Shown: positions 34,463 through 43,713 of the stretch, in pieces
Layout of the letters: every line of letters starts with the position of its first letter
Numbering within the stretch: position 1 is the stretch's first letter
Assembly: GCF_013385985.1 (NCBI RefSeq)
Contig: NZ_JACAOY010000014.1
Location: 62,001 to 126,000 of the forward strand
Length of the DNA stretch: 64,000 nt
Source: Pseudomonas sp. B6002
GTDB taxonomy: Bacteria; Pseudomonadota; Gammaproteobacteria; Pseudomonadales; Pseudomonadaceae
Direction: 5' to 3'
Program-made: the position numbers and the translations under genes
Notes under the pieces: model-generated
Database searches by the model: none
What the model saw: the letters and a program-made list of their open reading frames with translations, nothing else
Told to the model about the DNA's origin: nothing

Positions 34463-35254
34463 ATGACGATCGATTCGCCCGTGCTCACCGCAGTGCAAGC
34501 AGGCGTTGCCTGGATCACCCTCAACCGTGGGCCCCAGCGCAATGCGCTCGATATCCCCACCCTCAAGCACCTGCATGCCTTGCTCGACGGCTTCAACGCC
34601 GACGCCAGCGTGCGGGTGGTGGTGTTGACCGGCAGTGGCCGCAGCTTCTGCGCCGGTGCCGACCTGGCGGAATGGGCCGATGCCGAAGCCCGTGGCGCCC
34701 TGGAAACCTACGGCTGGACCGAAACCGCCCACGCCCTGATGACCCGCTTGCACACCCTCGACAAACCCACGATTGCTGCCATCAACGGCACCGCCGTCGG
34801 CGCCGGCATGGACCTGACCCTGTGCTGCGACCTGCGCGTCGCCGCCCAATCGGCACGCTTCAAGGCCGGCTATACCAGCATGGCCTACTCGCCGGACGCC
34901 GGTGCCAGCTGGCACTTGCCGCGCCTGATCGGCAGCGAGCACGCCAAGCGCCTGCTCTTCCTGGATGAGCTGTGGAGCGCCGACCGCGCGCTGGCCGCCG
35001 GGCTTGTGGGTGAAGTGGTCGCCGATGACCAACTGCAAGCCCACACCCTTGAACTGGCGGCACGCCTGGCCAACGGCCCGACCTTCGCCTTCGCCCAGAC
35101 CAAGACCCTGATCCGCGAAGGCGCCGACCGCAGCCTGCCCGAGCAATTGCAGGCGGAACTGGCCGCCGGCCTGTTGTGCGGGCGCAGTGCTGATGGTGCC
35201 GAAGCCTTGCGCGCCTCGATGGAAAAACGCCTCCCGATTTTCAGCGGCAAATAA
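34463..35254 (+). CDS. Enoyl-CoA hydratase/isomerase
   Basis: 263 residues, crotonase fold. Hallmarks are WITLNRGPQRNALDIPTLKH, the CoA oxyanion hole segment GSGRSFCAGADLAEWAD, and INGTAVGAGMDLTLCCDLRV. The expected Glu of typical hydratases in the second active-site loop is not clear (YTSMAYSPDAGASWHLPRLI), so isomerase or another crotonase reaction is possible. It is first in the run hydratase / acyl-CoA dehydrogenase / acyl-CoA synthetase / ThDP decarboxylase. Confidence 0.88.
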   Translation: MTIDSPVLTAVQAGVAWITLNRGPQRNALDIPTLKHLHALLDGFNADASVRVVVLTGSGRSFCAGADLAEWADAEARGALETYGWTETAHALMTRLHTLDKPTIAAINGTAVGAGMDLTLCCDLRVAAQSARFKAGYTSMAYSPDAGASWHLPRLIGSEHAKRLLFLDELWSADRALAAGLVGEVVADDQLQAHTLELAARLANGPTFAFAQTKTLIREGADRSLPEQLQAELAAGLLCGRSADGAEALRASMEKRLPIFSGK

Positions 35255-35281
35255 CAACAACACCTCCGAACAGGTAGCGCC

Positions 35282-36442
35282 ATGAATTTCCAACTCAGCC
35301 AAGAACAAGACATGTTGGTGGACGCGGTACGCAGTTTTGTCGCCAAGGAACTGCTGCCCCATGAGGAGGCCGTGGACCGTGCCGACGAGGTCTCGCCAGC
35401 GCTGGCCGCACAGATCCGCGACAAGGCGATTGCTGCCGGTTTCTATGCCTTCAACATGCCGGAAGAGGTGGGTGGCGGGGGCCTCGACTACCTGTCCCAG
35501 ACCTTGATCGAACGCGAGTTGTCGAAGGTGTCGTGGGCGCTGCATGTGTTCGTTGCGCGCCCCTCCAAGATCCTCATGGCCTGCACCGGCGCGCAGATCG
35601 AGGACTACTTGTTGCCGTGCATTCGGGGCGAGAAAATCGACTGCTTTGCCCTCACCGAACCGGGGGCCGGCTCTGACGCCAACGCCATCAAGACCCGTGC
35701 GGTGCGCAGTGGTGATGACTTTGTGATCAACGGCAGCAAGCACTTTATCAGCCATGCCGGGCACGCCGATTTCGCTATCGTGTTCGCGGTCACCGACACC
35801 TACGAGCACAACGGCCGGCAGCGCAATGCCGTGACTTCGTTCCTGGTGGATCGCGGCACGCCGGGCATGACCATCCGCCGTGGCCCCAAGTGCGTGAGCA
35901 ACCGTGGCTACCACACCTATGAAATGTTCTTCGACGACTGCCGCGTACCCGCGTCAAAGGTGCTGGGCGAAGTGGGCAAGGGCTGGGACGTGGCCAATGC
36001 CTGGCTCACGGCCGGCCGTGTGATGGTCGCCGCCAACTGTGTCGGCCAGGCCCAGCGGGCGCTGGATGTGTCGCTGCAATGGGCGGCTGATCGCAAGCAA
36101 TTCGGCCAGCCGATCGGCACCTATCAGGGTGTGAGTTTCAAGCTGGCCGACATGGCCACGCAAATCCGCGCCGCCGAGCTGTTGACCCTGCACACCGCCT
36201 GGAAAATGGACCAGGGCAACATGACCGACGGCGAAGCCGGCATGGCCAAGCTGTTTGCCAGTGAAACCCTGGGCAAGGTCGCCGATGAAGCCGTGCAGAT
36301 TTTTGGCGGTATGGGCTTGATGGACGAAGGGCCGGTGGAGCGCATTTGGCGCAACGCGCGGATCGAACGGATCTGGGAAGGCACTTCGGAAATCCAGCGC
36401 CATATCATCGCCCGCGAACTGTTGCGACCAATGTTGCGCTGA
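35282..36442 (+). CDS. Acyl-CoA dehydrogenase
   Basis: 386 residues, FAD enzyme. Domains in order are a helical N-terminus (QLSQEQDMLVDAVRSFVAKE), the FAD/substrate motif CFALTEPGAGSDANAIKTRA, and the C-terminal ERIWRNARIERIWEGTSEIQ with the flavin-adenine contact and RHIIAREL tail. It introduces the alpha-beta double bond of an acyl-CoA. It follows the hydratase by 27 bp and precedes the synthetase by 18 bp. Confidence 0.92.
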   Translation: MNFQLSQEQDMLVDAVRSFVAKELLPHEEAVDRADEVSPALAAQIRDKAIAAGFYAFNMPEEVGGGGLDYLSQTLIERELSKVSWALHVFVARPSKILMACTGAQIEDYLLPCIRGEKIDCFALTEPGAGSDANAIKTRAVRSGDDFVINGSKHFISHAGHADFAIVFAVTDTYEHNGRQRNAVTSFLVDRGTPGMTIRRGPKCVSNRGYHTYEMFFDDCRVPASKVLGEVGKGWDVANAWLTAGRVMVAANCVGQAQRALDVSLQWAADRKQFGQPIGTYQGVSFKLADMATQIRAAELLTLHTAWKMDQGNMTDGEAGMAKLFASETLGKVADEAVQIFGGMGLMDEGPVERIWRNARIERIWEGTSEIQRHIIARELLRPMLR

Positions 36443-36460
36443 TCGGCGCGGAGAACGCTT

Positions 36461-38566
36461 ATGTCCCAGGCTATTCGCGACAACCTCAAGCGCCTGCTGG
36501 CGCCCCGGCACCTGGCGTTCGTCGGTGGGCGCAGCATGGCCCGCGCACTCAAGCGCTGCGCCGACGGTGGTTTTGACGGGCCGATGTGGCTGGTCAACCC
36601 GCAGCACGACAGCCTTGACGGCATCCCCTGTGTGCGCCGGGTTGCCGATTTGCCTTGCGGCCCGGATGCGGTGTTTATCGCTACCAACCGTGAACTGACA
36701 CTGACCTGCGTCGCCGAGCTGGCCGCCATCGGCACCGGCGGCGCCATCTGCTACGCCTCCGGGTTTGCCGAAACGGGGGCCAGCGGCGCGGCCCTGCAGC
36801 AACAGCTGTTAGCCGCTGCGGGCGACATGGCCTTGCTCGGCCCCAACTGCTACGGCCTGCTCGACTACCTGCACAGCTCGGCGCTGTGGCCGGTGGCCCA
36901 CGGCGGCAAGGCGGTGGAGAAGGGCGTGGCGGTGCTGACCCAGAGCGGCAACTTCGCCTATAACCTGTCCATGAGCGACCGCTCGTTGCCAGTTGCCTAC
37001 ATGGCGTCGGTGGGCAACCAGGCGCAGCTGGGTGTTGCCGAATTGATGGACGTGTTGCTCGATGAGCCGCGTGTCACTGCCATCGGCCTGCATCTGGAAG
37101 GCTTGAAAAATGTGCCGGGCTTTGCCCGTGCGGCGCACAAGGCGCTGGAAAAAGGTATCCCGATCATCGCGTTGAAAACCGGCGTGTCGCAGATTGGTGC
37201 CGAGCTGGCTTTGAGTCATACCAGTTCGTTGTCCGGCTCCGATGCGCTGTATGACAGCCTGTTTGCGCGGCTGGGGGTGATTCGCGTGAGCGGGCCGGTG
37301 AGTTTTGTCGAGACCCTCAAGGCCGCCGCGTGCGGCAACCTGCCTGCGGGTCATAGCCTGATCGCACTGGCCTGCTCCGGTGGCGATGCCGGGCTGATTG
37401 CCGACTACGCCGAGCGCAACCAGCTTACCCTGCCAAAACTCGACGAAGACCAGCGCGGCGAACTGGCTCAGGTGCTGCCCAGCTACGCCAACCTTGTCAA
37501 CCCGCTGGACTTCACCACCGCCATCTGGGGCGACCGTGAAGCCCTCAACGCCATGCTCGACACAGCGCTGCGCACCGACGCCGACGCGGCCATGCTGGTG
37601 CTGGATTACCCAGCTGAATTCACCGGCGAGCGCAAGGAATGCGACCTGTTGCTGGATCTGTTTTGCGACGCCCTGGGCCGCCATGGCAAGACCGGGTTTG
37701 TCACCTCGGCGTTTCCTGAACTGTTGCCGCCCCATGCCCGCCAGCGCTTGCATGCCGAGGGCATTGCGGCACTGCAAGGGGTCGAGGATGCACTCGCGGC
37801 CTGGGGGCGGATTGCGGCATATCAAACCACCCGCCGTACCTTGCTGGCGCGCGGCGAATCGATCCTTGAGCCGCTCTGCCCGCAAGCACTGGATGGCCAC
37901 GGACTGGCGCTGGATGAGTGGGCGTCCAAGCAAGCCCTGCGCGCCTTTGGCCTGGCCACGCCAGCCGGGGTATTGAGCACACCGGGGCGGGCCGTGGGCG
38001 ATGCCGAGTTGCTGGGTTACCCGCTGGTGCTCAAGGCGGTCAGTGCAGATTTGCCGCATAAGACCGAAGCGGGCGCCGTGGCGCTCAACCTCAAGGACGG
38101 CGTCGCGCTGACCACGGCGCTGTCGCTGATGCGTGAGCACATCGCCGCGTATGCACCGACGGTGGTGTTTGACCAGTTGCTGCTGGAGTCCATGGCCACA
38201 CCACCGTTGGCCGAGCTGATCGTGGGCATCAAGCGTGAAAACGATTTCGGCCTGGCCCTGGTTATCGGCGCGGGCGGCATCCTTGTGGAACTGCTCAAGG
38301 ACAGTCGCAGCCTGTTGCTGCCCACCACCGATGATGCAATCCGCAACGCCGTGCTCAGCCTGCGCAGTGCGACCCTGCTGCAAGGCTTTCGCGGGCGAGA
38401 CAGGGCGGACATGGAAAGCGTGGTCGCAGCGATCCGTGCGGTGGCCGATTACGCCTGTGCCAACGCCGGGCGCTTGCTGGAGCTGGATGTGAACCCACTG
38501 CTGGTCAGCGCCCACGGCGCCACGGCGGTCGATGCGTTGATCCGCCTGGGAGGTGAACATGTTTGA
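36461..38566 (+). CDS. ADP-forming acyl-CoA synthetase (acetate-CoA ligase family)
   Basis: 701 residues. An N-terminal CoA-binding Rossmann domain (~10-135, RHLAFVGGRSMARALKRCAD) is followed by two succinyl-CoA-ligase-like domains with VAVLTQSGNFAYNLSMSDRS. The C-terminal ATP-grasp domain (~480-700) contains LGYPLVLKAVSADLPHKTEA and ELIVGIKRENDFGLALVIGA. It should activate an organic acid to its CoA thioester for the adjacent dehydrogenase and hydratase. The stop overlaps the next gene by 8 bp. Confidence 0.9.
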   Translation: MSQAIRDNLKRLLAPRHLAFVGGRSMARALKRCADGGFDGPMWLVNPQHDSLDGIPCVRRVADLPCGPDAVFIATNRELTLTCVAELAAIGTGGAICYASGFAETGASGAALQQQLLAAAGDMALLGPNCYGLLDYLHSSALWPVAHGGKAVEKGVAVLTQSGNFAYNLSMSDRSLPVAYMASVGNQAQLGVAELMDVLLDEPRVTAIGLHLEGLKNVPGFARAAHKALEKGIPIIALKTGVSQIGAELALSHTSSLSGSDALYDSLFARLGVIRVSGPVSFVETLKAAACGNLPAGHSLIALACSGGDAGLIADYAERNQLTLPKLDEDQRGELAQVLPSYANLVNPLDFTTAIWGDREALNAMLDTALRTDADAAMLVLDYPAEFTGERKECDLLLDLFCDALGRHGKTGFVTSAFPELLPPHARQRLHAEGIAALQGVEDALAAWGRIAAYQTTRRTLLARGESILEPLCPQALDGHGLALDEWASKQALRAFGLATPAGVLSTPGRAVGDAELLGYPLVLKAVSADLPHKTEAGAVALNLKDGVALTTALSLMREHIAAYAPTVVFDQLLLESMATPPLAELIVGIKRENDFGLALVIGAGGILVELLKDSRSLLLPTTDDAIRNAVLSLRSATLLQGFRGRDRADMESVVAAIRAVADYACANAGRLLELDVNPLLVSAHGATAVDALIRLGGEHV

Positions 38567-40166
38567 TAAGACGATGACGGGCGGCCAGGCCTTGGTACGG
38601 TTGCTGGCCAACTACGGCGTCGACACGGTCTTCGGCATTCCCGGAGTTCACACCCTGGAGCTGTACCGGGGCCTGCCTGGCAGTGGCATTCGCCATGTGC
38701 TCACGCGCCACGAACAAGGCGCCGGCTTCATGGCCGACGGCTATGCGCGGGTCAGCGGCAAGCCGGGGGTGTGCTTCGTGATCACCGGCCCCGGCGTGAC
38801 CAATGCGGCCACGGCCATCGGCCAGGCCTATGCCGATTCGATTCCGATGCTGGTGATCTCCAGCGTCAACAGCACCGCCAGCCTCGGCAAGGGGTGGGGC
38901 ATTCTGCATGAAACCCAGGACCAGCGGGCGATCACGGCACCGATCACCGCATTTTCGGCGGTGGCGTTGAGCGCCGAAGATTTACCTGAACTGGTCGCCC
39001 GGGCCTATGCGGTGTTCGACAGCGAACGGCCGCGCCCGGTGCACATCTCGGTGCCGCTGGATGTGTTGGCAGCGCCGATCAAGCGCGACTGGAGCAGCGA
39101 GGTGGTCCGTCGCCCGGGGCGTGGTTTGCCGTCGGTTGACGCGCTGGAGTTGGCAGTGGCCAAGCTCGCGGCGGCCAAGCGGCCGATGATCATAGCCGGT
39201 GGCGGCGCGCTGGCCGCCGGTGAAGCCTTGCAGCGTTTGAGCACACAATTGGCCGCGCCGTTTTTCACCAGCGTGGCGGGCAAGGGCCTGTTGCCGATCA
39301 ATGACCCGCTGAATGCCGGTTCGACCCTCTGCGTGGAACCCGGCTGGCAACTGATCAGCGAGGCAGATGTGGTGCTGGCGGTCGGCACGGAAATGGCCGA
39401 CACCGATTACTGGCGCGAGCGCTTACCGCTCACCGGCGAGCTGTTGCGGGTGGATATCGACCCGCGCAAGTTCAATGATTTCTATCCCTGCGCGGTGGCG
39501 TTGCGCGGCGATGCCCAGCAAACGGTGCAGGCGTTGCTGGAGCATTTGCCGACGGCATTGCGTGACCCCGCCGAGGCGGTTGAAAAAGTCGCGGCACTGC
39601 TCCAGGCCGTCGAGCTTGGGCATGGCCCGTTGCAGTCGATTCACCAGGCCATCCTCGACCGCATCGCGGCCGAACTGCCGGCCAACGCCTTCATCAGCAG
39701 CGACATGACCCAACTGGCCTACACCGGCAACTACGCCTACCAGAGCCGTGCGCCACGCAGCTGGTTGCACCCCACGGGCTACGGCACCCTCGGCTATGGT
39801 TTGCCGGCCGGCATCGGCGCCAAGTTCGGCGCGCCGCAGCGGCCGGGCCTGGTGCTGGTGGGCGATGGTGGTTTTCTCTACACCGCCCAGGAATTGGCCA
39901 CCGCCGTCGAAGAACTGGACAGCCCGCTGGTGGTGCTGCTGTGGAACAACGACGCCTTGGGCCAGATTCGCGATGACATGCTGAACCTCGACATCGAACC
40001 CATCGGCGTGTTGCCGCGTAACCCGGATTTTGCGCTGTTCGCCCAGGCGTTCGGCTGCACCGTGAACCAGCCACACAACCTGGATGAATTGCAGACGGAT
40101 TTGCGCAATGGTTTCAAACGCAATGGCGTGACCTTGATCGAGCTGAAACATGCCTATGCCTGTTGA
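38559..40166 (+). CDS. ThDP-dependent 2-oxoacid decarboxylase, AruI-like
   Basis: 535 residues with the three domains of ThDP enzymes. The N-terminal pyrimidine-binding domain has the activating Glu in VLTRHEQGAGFMADGYARVS. A central domain and the C-terminal ThDP/Mg2+ motif (VGDGGFLYTAQELATAVEEL ... NNDALGQI) follow. Start FGIPGVHTLELYRGLPG is close to 5-guanidino-2-oxopentanoate decarboxylases (AruI) of the arginine transaminase route; acetolactate synthase-like enzymes are the alternative. ATG 38559 has GGGAGGTG upstream. Its product, an aldehyde, would need oxidation before CoA activation; no aldehyde dehydrogenase is in the island. Confidence 0.85.
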   Translation: MFDKTMTGGQALVRLLANYGVDTVFGIPGVHTLELYRGLPGSGIRHVLTRHEQGAGFMADGYARVSGKPGVCFVITGPGVTNAATAIGQAYADSIPMLVISSVNSTASLGKGWGILHETQDQRAITAPITAFSAVALSAEDLPELVARAYAVFDSERPRPVHISVPLDVLAAPIKRDWSSEVVRRPGRGLPSVDALELAVAKLAAAKRPMIIAGGGALAAGEALQRLSTQLAAPFFTSVAGKGLLPINDPLNAGSTLCVEPGWQLISEADVVLAVGTEMADTDYWRERLPLTGELLRVDIDPRKFNDFYPCAVALRGDAQQTVQALLEHLPTALRDPAEAVEKVAALLQAVELGHGPLQSIHQAILDRIAAELPANAFISSDMTQLAYTGNYAYQSRAPRSWLHPTGYGTLGYGLPAGIGAKFGAPQRPGLVLVGDGGFLYTAQELATAVEELDSPLVVLLWNNDALGQIRDDMLNLDIEPIGVLPRNPDFALFAQAFGCTVNQPHNLDELQTDLRNGFKRNGVTLIELKHAYAC

Positions 40167-40185
40167 CCTTTAGAGGAACAAGACC

Positions 40186-41772
40186 ATGAGCGAAAACAAC
40201 AACAAAATGACTCAAGCGATGCACCGACGGGATTTCCTCAAGCACAGCGCCGTGGCCGGTGCAGTGGCTGCTGCGTTCTCCATGGGCTTGCCGTTGCCGG
40301 CTTTTGCCGCTGATGCCACCCCCAAGCCCGGTGGCGTGCTGCGCCTGGGCCTGGCCGGGGGCAGCACCACCGACTCTCGCGACCCCGGCTCCTGGGTCGA
40401 TACCTTCACCTTCGTCGGCTTCTCGGCGGTGTACAACACGCTGACTGAAATTGCCGTCGACGGCACCGCCATCCCTGAGCTGGCCGAGCGGTTCGAGTCC
40501 ACCCCGGATGCGCGGGTGTGGACCTTCACCCTGCGCCAGGGCGTGACGTTCCATAACGGCAAAAGCCTGACCGCCGAAGACGTGGTGGTGTCGATCAATC
40601 ACCACCTGAGCAAAGACTCCACCTCGGCGGCCAAGACCGTGCTCGGCGATGTCGCCAGCGTCAGCGCCAAGGGCAACGACACGGTGGTGTTCGAGCTGCA
40701 TTCGGGCAACGCCGACTTTGCCTATGTGGTCGCCGATTACCACCTGGTGATCATGCCCGCCAAGGACGGCGTGGCCGACTGGCAAGCCGGTATGGGCACC
40801 AGCGGGTATCGCCTGAAGAGCTTCGAGCCCGGCGTGCGCATGGACCTGGAGCGCAACCCCGACTACTGGAAACCGGACCGCGCACACTTCGCCAGCGCCG
40901 AGCTGTTGGCCATTGCCGACGGCGCGGCACGGGTCAACGCGTTGGTCACCGGGCAAGTGGACGTGATCAACAAGGTCGACCTGAAGACCGTGGCGCTGCT
41001 CAAGCGCAACCCCAATCTGGTGATCGAGGAAACCAAAGGCGCCCAGCACTACACCTTCCCGATGTTGTGCGACAGCAACGAGTTCAAGAACAACGATATC
41101 CGCATGGCGATGAAGCATGCGATCAACCGCGAAAGCTTGCTGGCGTCGGTGCTGTACGGCTATGGCCTGGTGGGCAACGATCACCCGATCCAGCCCGGCA
41201 GCCGCTTCATTAATGCGGCGTTGGAGCAGCGCACCTACGACCCGGACAAGTCGCGCTTCTACCTGCGCAAGGCCGGCGTGGAATCGCTCAAGGTGCGCCT
41301 GCAAGCGTCCGATGCGGCCTACACCGGCGCGGTAGATGCCTCGGTGTTGTTCAAGGAGCAGGCGCGTCAGGCCGGTATTGATATCGACGTGGTGCGCGAG
41401 CCGGCCGATGGGTTCTTCTCCAATGTGTGGATGAAGCAACCGTTCACCACCTCGTTCTGGTACAGCAGCCTGACCGCCGACCGTATGTTCAGCATCGGCT
41501 ACGCCAAGGGCGCGGCGTGGAATGAAACCCATTGGGACAACCCGCGCTTCAACCAATTGCTCACCGCTGCGCGTGGTGAGATGAACGCCCCGCTGCGCCA
41601 GGAGATGTACAACGAAATGCAGACCCTGTGCCGGGACGACGGCGGCGCGATTGTGCCGTTGTTTGCCAGCTCCGTGGCGGCACGTTCGAACCGCGTGGCC
41701 CATGGCGCGCAGACCGCGCCGTATGGTGAGTTGGATGGGCTGCGCCTGATTGAGCGGTGGTGGCAGGCCTGA
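40186..41772 (+). CDS. Peptide-type ABC transporter substrate-binding protein
   Basis: 528 residues, SBP_bac_5 (DppA/OppA) family. The N-terminus carries a twin-arginine signal (MHRRDFLKHSAVAGAVAAAF, cleavage after AFAA), so export is probably by Tat. The mature protein has KPGGVLRLGLAGG, FTLRQGVTFHNGKSLTAEDV, and RMAMKHAINRESLLASVLYG. Ligands of this family include peptides, opines and glycosides. It follows the decarboxylase by 19 bp, which ties import to the catabolic genes. Confidence 0.9.
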   Translation: MSENNNKMTQAMHRRDFLKHSAVAGAVAAAFSMGLPLPAFAADATPKPGGVLRLGLAGGSTTDSRDPGSWVDTFTFVGFSAVYNTLTEIAVDGTAIPELAERFESTPDARVWTFTLRQGVTFHNGKSLTAEDVVVSINHHLSKDSTSAAKTVLGDVASVSAKGNDTVVFELHSGNADFAYVVADYHLVIMPAKDGVADWQAGMGTSGYRLKSFEPGVRMDLERNPDYWKPDRAHFASAELLAIADGAARVNALVTGQVDVINKVDLKTVALLKRNPNLVIEETKGAQHYTFPMLCDSNEFKNNDIRMAMKHAINRESLLASVLYGYGLVGNDHPIQPGSRFINAALEQRTYDPDKSRFYLRKAGVESLKVRLQASDAAYTGAVDASVLFKEQARQAGIDIDVVREPADGFFSNVWMKQPFTTSFWYSSLTADRMFSIGYAKGAAWNETHWDNPRFNQLLTAARGEMNAPLRQEMYNEMQTLCRDDGGAIVPLFASSVAARSNRVAHGAQTAPYGELDGLRLIERWWQA

Positions 41773-41787
41773 GTTCAACGACGAACA

Positions 41788-41875
41788 CCTGTAGGAGCCG
41801 GCTTGCCGGCGATGGCTGCCTTGAGAGTGCCAGAGATGCCACTGGCCCTATCGCTGGCAAGCCAGCTCCTACAGG
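41788..41875. repeat. REP-type palindromic element inside the transporter operon
   Basis: CCTGTAGGAGCCGGCTTGCC on the left and GGCAAGCCAGCTCCTACAGG on the right, with a loop of about 45 nt. It separates the binding-protein gene from the permease genes, where such elements commonly stabilise or attenuate the upstream message so that binding protein is made in excess. Confidence 0.87.
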
Positions 41876-41920
41876 TAGCGGTGGTGTTTTTGAACGTGTG
41901 CCCAGTCAAGGAATCGCACG

Positions 41921-42880
41921 ATGAATAGCTTGTTGAAACTGGTCCTCCAACGCCTGGCCCTCGGCCTGCTCTCATTGTTCGCCGTCTCGGTGATCATCTT
42001 TCTCGCCGTGGGCATGCTGCCCGGTGACATCGCCCAGGCCATGCTCGGCCAGTCCGCCACGCCGGAAACCGTGGCGGCGTTTCGGGCGCAGTTGGGCCTG
42101 GACCTGCCGCCACTCACGCGTTTTGCGCAATGGCTGCTGCGTCTGTTGCACGGCGACCTGGGTGCTTCGCTGGCCAATCAGCGACCCATCGCCGATTTGA
42201 TCGGCGCGCGCCTGGGCAACACCTTGAGCCTGGCCGCGCTGGCGGCGTTGGTCTCGGTGCCCACCGCGCTGGTGCTGGGCATGCTGGCGGCGCTGTACCG
42301 CAACAGCTGGTTCGACCGCCTGCTCAATACCTCGGCGCTCAGCGCGGTGTCGTTCCCGGAGTTCTTTGTCGCCTACCTGCTGATCCTGGTGTTCTCGGTG
42401 AAACTCGGCTGGTTCCCCAGCCTGTCCAACCTGGCGCCGGACGCCACCCTGGGCACGATCCTGGAACGCTCGGTGTTGCCGGTTGCCACCCTGAGCCTGG
42501 TGGTGATCGCGCAGATGATGCGCATGACCCGTGCTTCGCTGATCAACCTGCTGGCCAGCCCGTACATCGAGATGGCGCGCCTGAAGGGCATCAGCCAGTC
42601 GCGGATTATCTGGAAGCACGCCTTGCCCAACGCGCTGGCGCCCATCGTCAACGTGATCGCGCTGAACCTGGCGTACCTGGTGGTGGGGGTGGTGGTGGTC
42701 GAAGTGGTGTTCGTCTACCCGGGCCTGGGCCAGTTGCTGGTGGACTCGGTGTCCAAGCGCGACATCCCGGTGGTACAGGCGTGCAGCCTGATCTTTGCCG
42801 CGACTTACATCCTGCTCAATACCGGGGCGGACGTGTTGTCCATCGCCAGCAACCCACGCCTGATGCATCCGAAGGGGTAG
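41921..42880 (+). CDS. Peptide-type ABC transporter permease (DppB-like)
   Basis: 319 residues with about six TM helices. The N-terminal LVLQRLALGLLSLFAVSVII and the EAA loop MARLKGISQSRIIWKHALPN are typical of DppB/OppB. A good ribosome site (AAGGAATCGCACG) precedes the ATG. The DppC-like gene follows after 3 bp. Confidence 0.92.
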   Translation: MNSLLKLVLQRLALGLLSLFAVSVIIFLAVGMLPGDIAQAMLGQSATPETVAAFRAQLGLDLPPLTRFAQWLLRLLHGDLGASLANQRPIADLIGARLGNTLSLAALAALVSVPTALVLGMLAALYRNSWFDRLLNTSALSAVSFPEFFVAYLLILVFSVKLGWFPSLSNLAPDATLGTILERSVLPVATLSLVVIAQMMRMTRASLINLLASPYIEMARLKGISQSRIIWKHALPNALAPIVNVIALNLAYLVVGVVVVEVVFVYPGLGQLLVDSVSKRDIPVVQACSLIFAATYILLNTGADVLSIASNPRLMHPKG

Positions 42881-42883
42881 ACC

Positions 42884-43711
42884 ATGAGTCTGTTGAGCCA
42901 AGTGGCACGGGCGCCATTGAGCGCCAAGTTCGGCCTGCTGATCATTGTGATGTACATCGTGGTGGCGGTGTTTGCGCCATTGCTCGCGCCCTATGGTGAA
43001 ACCCAGGTGGTGGGTGAGGGCTTCGCGCCCTGGAGCGGCCAGTTCCTGCTGGGCACCGATAACCTGGGGCGCGACATGTTCAGCCGCCTGGTTTACGGCG
43101 CGCGCAACACCTTGGGCATCGCTTTTCTGACCACCACCCTCGCGTTTTTGCTGGGGGGCTTGAGTGGCCTGGTAGCGGCCATCAAAGGTGGCTGGATCGA
43201 CCAGGGCCTGTCGCGGGTGGTGGACGTGCTGATGGCGATCCCGCAGCTGATTTTCGCGCTGTTGATCCTCAGCGTGGTCGGCACCAACGCCACCTCGTTA
43301 GTGCTGGTGATTGCCTTGCTGGATTCGACGCGGGTGTTTCGCCTGTCCCGTGCCGTGGCGATGACCGTGGTGGTGCAGGACTTCGTCGAGGCCGCCCGCC
43401 TGCGCGGCGAGGGCCTGTGGTGGCTGGTCACCCGCGAGGTGTTGCCCAATGCGGCCGCGCCGTTGATTGCCGAATTCGGCCTGCGCTTCTGCTTTGTCTT
43501 TCTGTTTATCAGTGCGCTGTCATTCCTCGGCCTGGGCATTCAACCGCCGACCGCCGACTGGGGCAGCATGGTACGTGACAACGCGGTGCTGATTACCTTC
43601 GGCGACATCAGCCCGTTGCTCCCGGCGCTGGCCGTGGCATTGATCACGGTGAGTGTGAATTTCGTCGTCGACTGGATGCTGCATAAATCCAGCGGCCTGA
43701 AGGAGTGTTGA
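42884..43711 (+). CDS. Peptide-type ABC transporter permease (DppC-like)
   Basis: 275 residues. Opening LSAKFGLLIIVMYIVVAVFA, then the conserved FLLGTDNLGRDMFSRLVYGA, and the EAA loop AARLRGEGLWWLVTREVLPN. It pairs with the DppB-like permease in one channel. Confidence 0.92.
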   Translation: MSLLSQVARAPLSAKFGLLIIVMYIVVAVFAPLLAPYGETQVVGEGFAPWSGQFLLGTDNLGRDMFSRLVYGARNTLGIAFLTTTLAFLLGGLSGLVAAIKGGWIDQGLSRVVDVLMAIPQLIFALLILSVVGTNATSLVLVIALLDSTRVFRLSRAVAMTVVVQDFVEAARLRGEGLWWLVTREVLPNAAAPLIAEFGLRFCFVFLFISALSFLGLGIQPPTADWGSMVRDNAVLITFGDISPLLPALAVALITVSVNFVVDWMLHKSSGLKEC

Positions 43712-43713
43712 GG

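Noticed and set aside
36809-38611. 600-codon frame opposite the acyl-CoA synthetase
   Set aside because: Gln/His/Arg-rich translation typical of an antisense shadow in high-GC DNA; the plus strand encodes a complete known enzyme.
40114-41778. 554-codon frame opposite the peptide-binding protein
   Set aside because: Antisense shadow of low complexity (His/Gly/Val/Arg); no domain, and no ribosome site.
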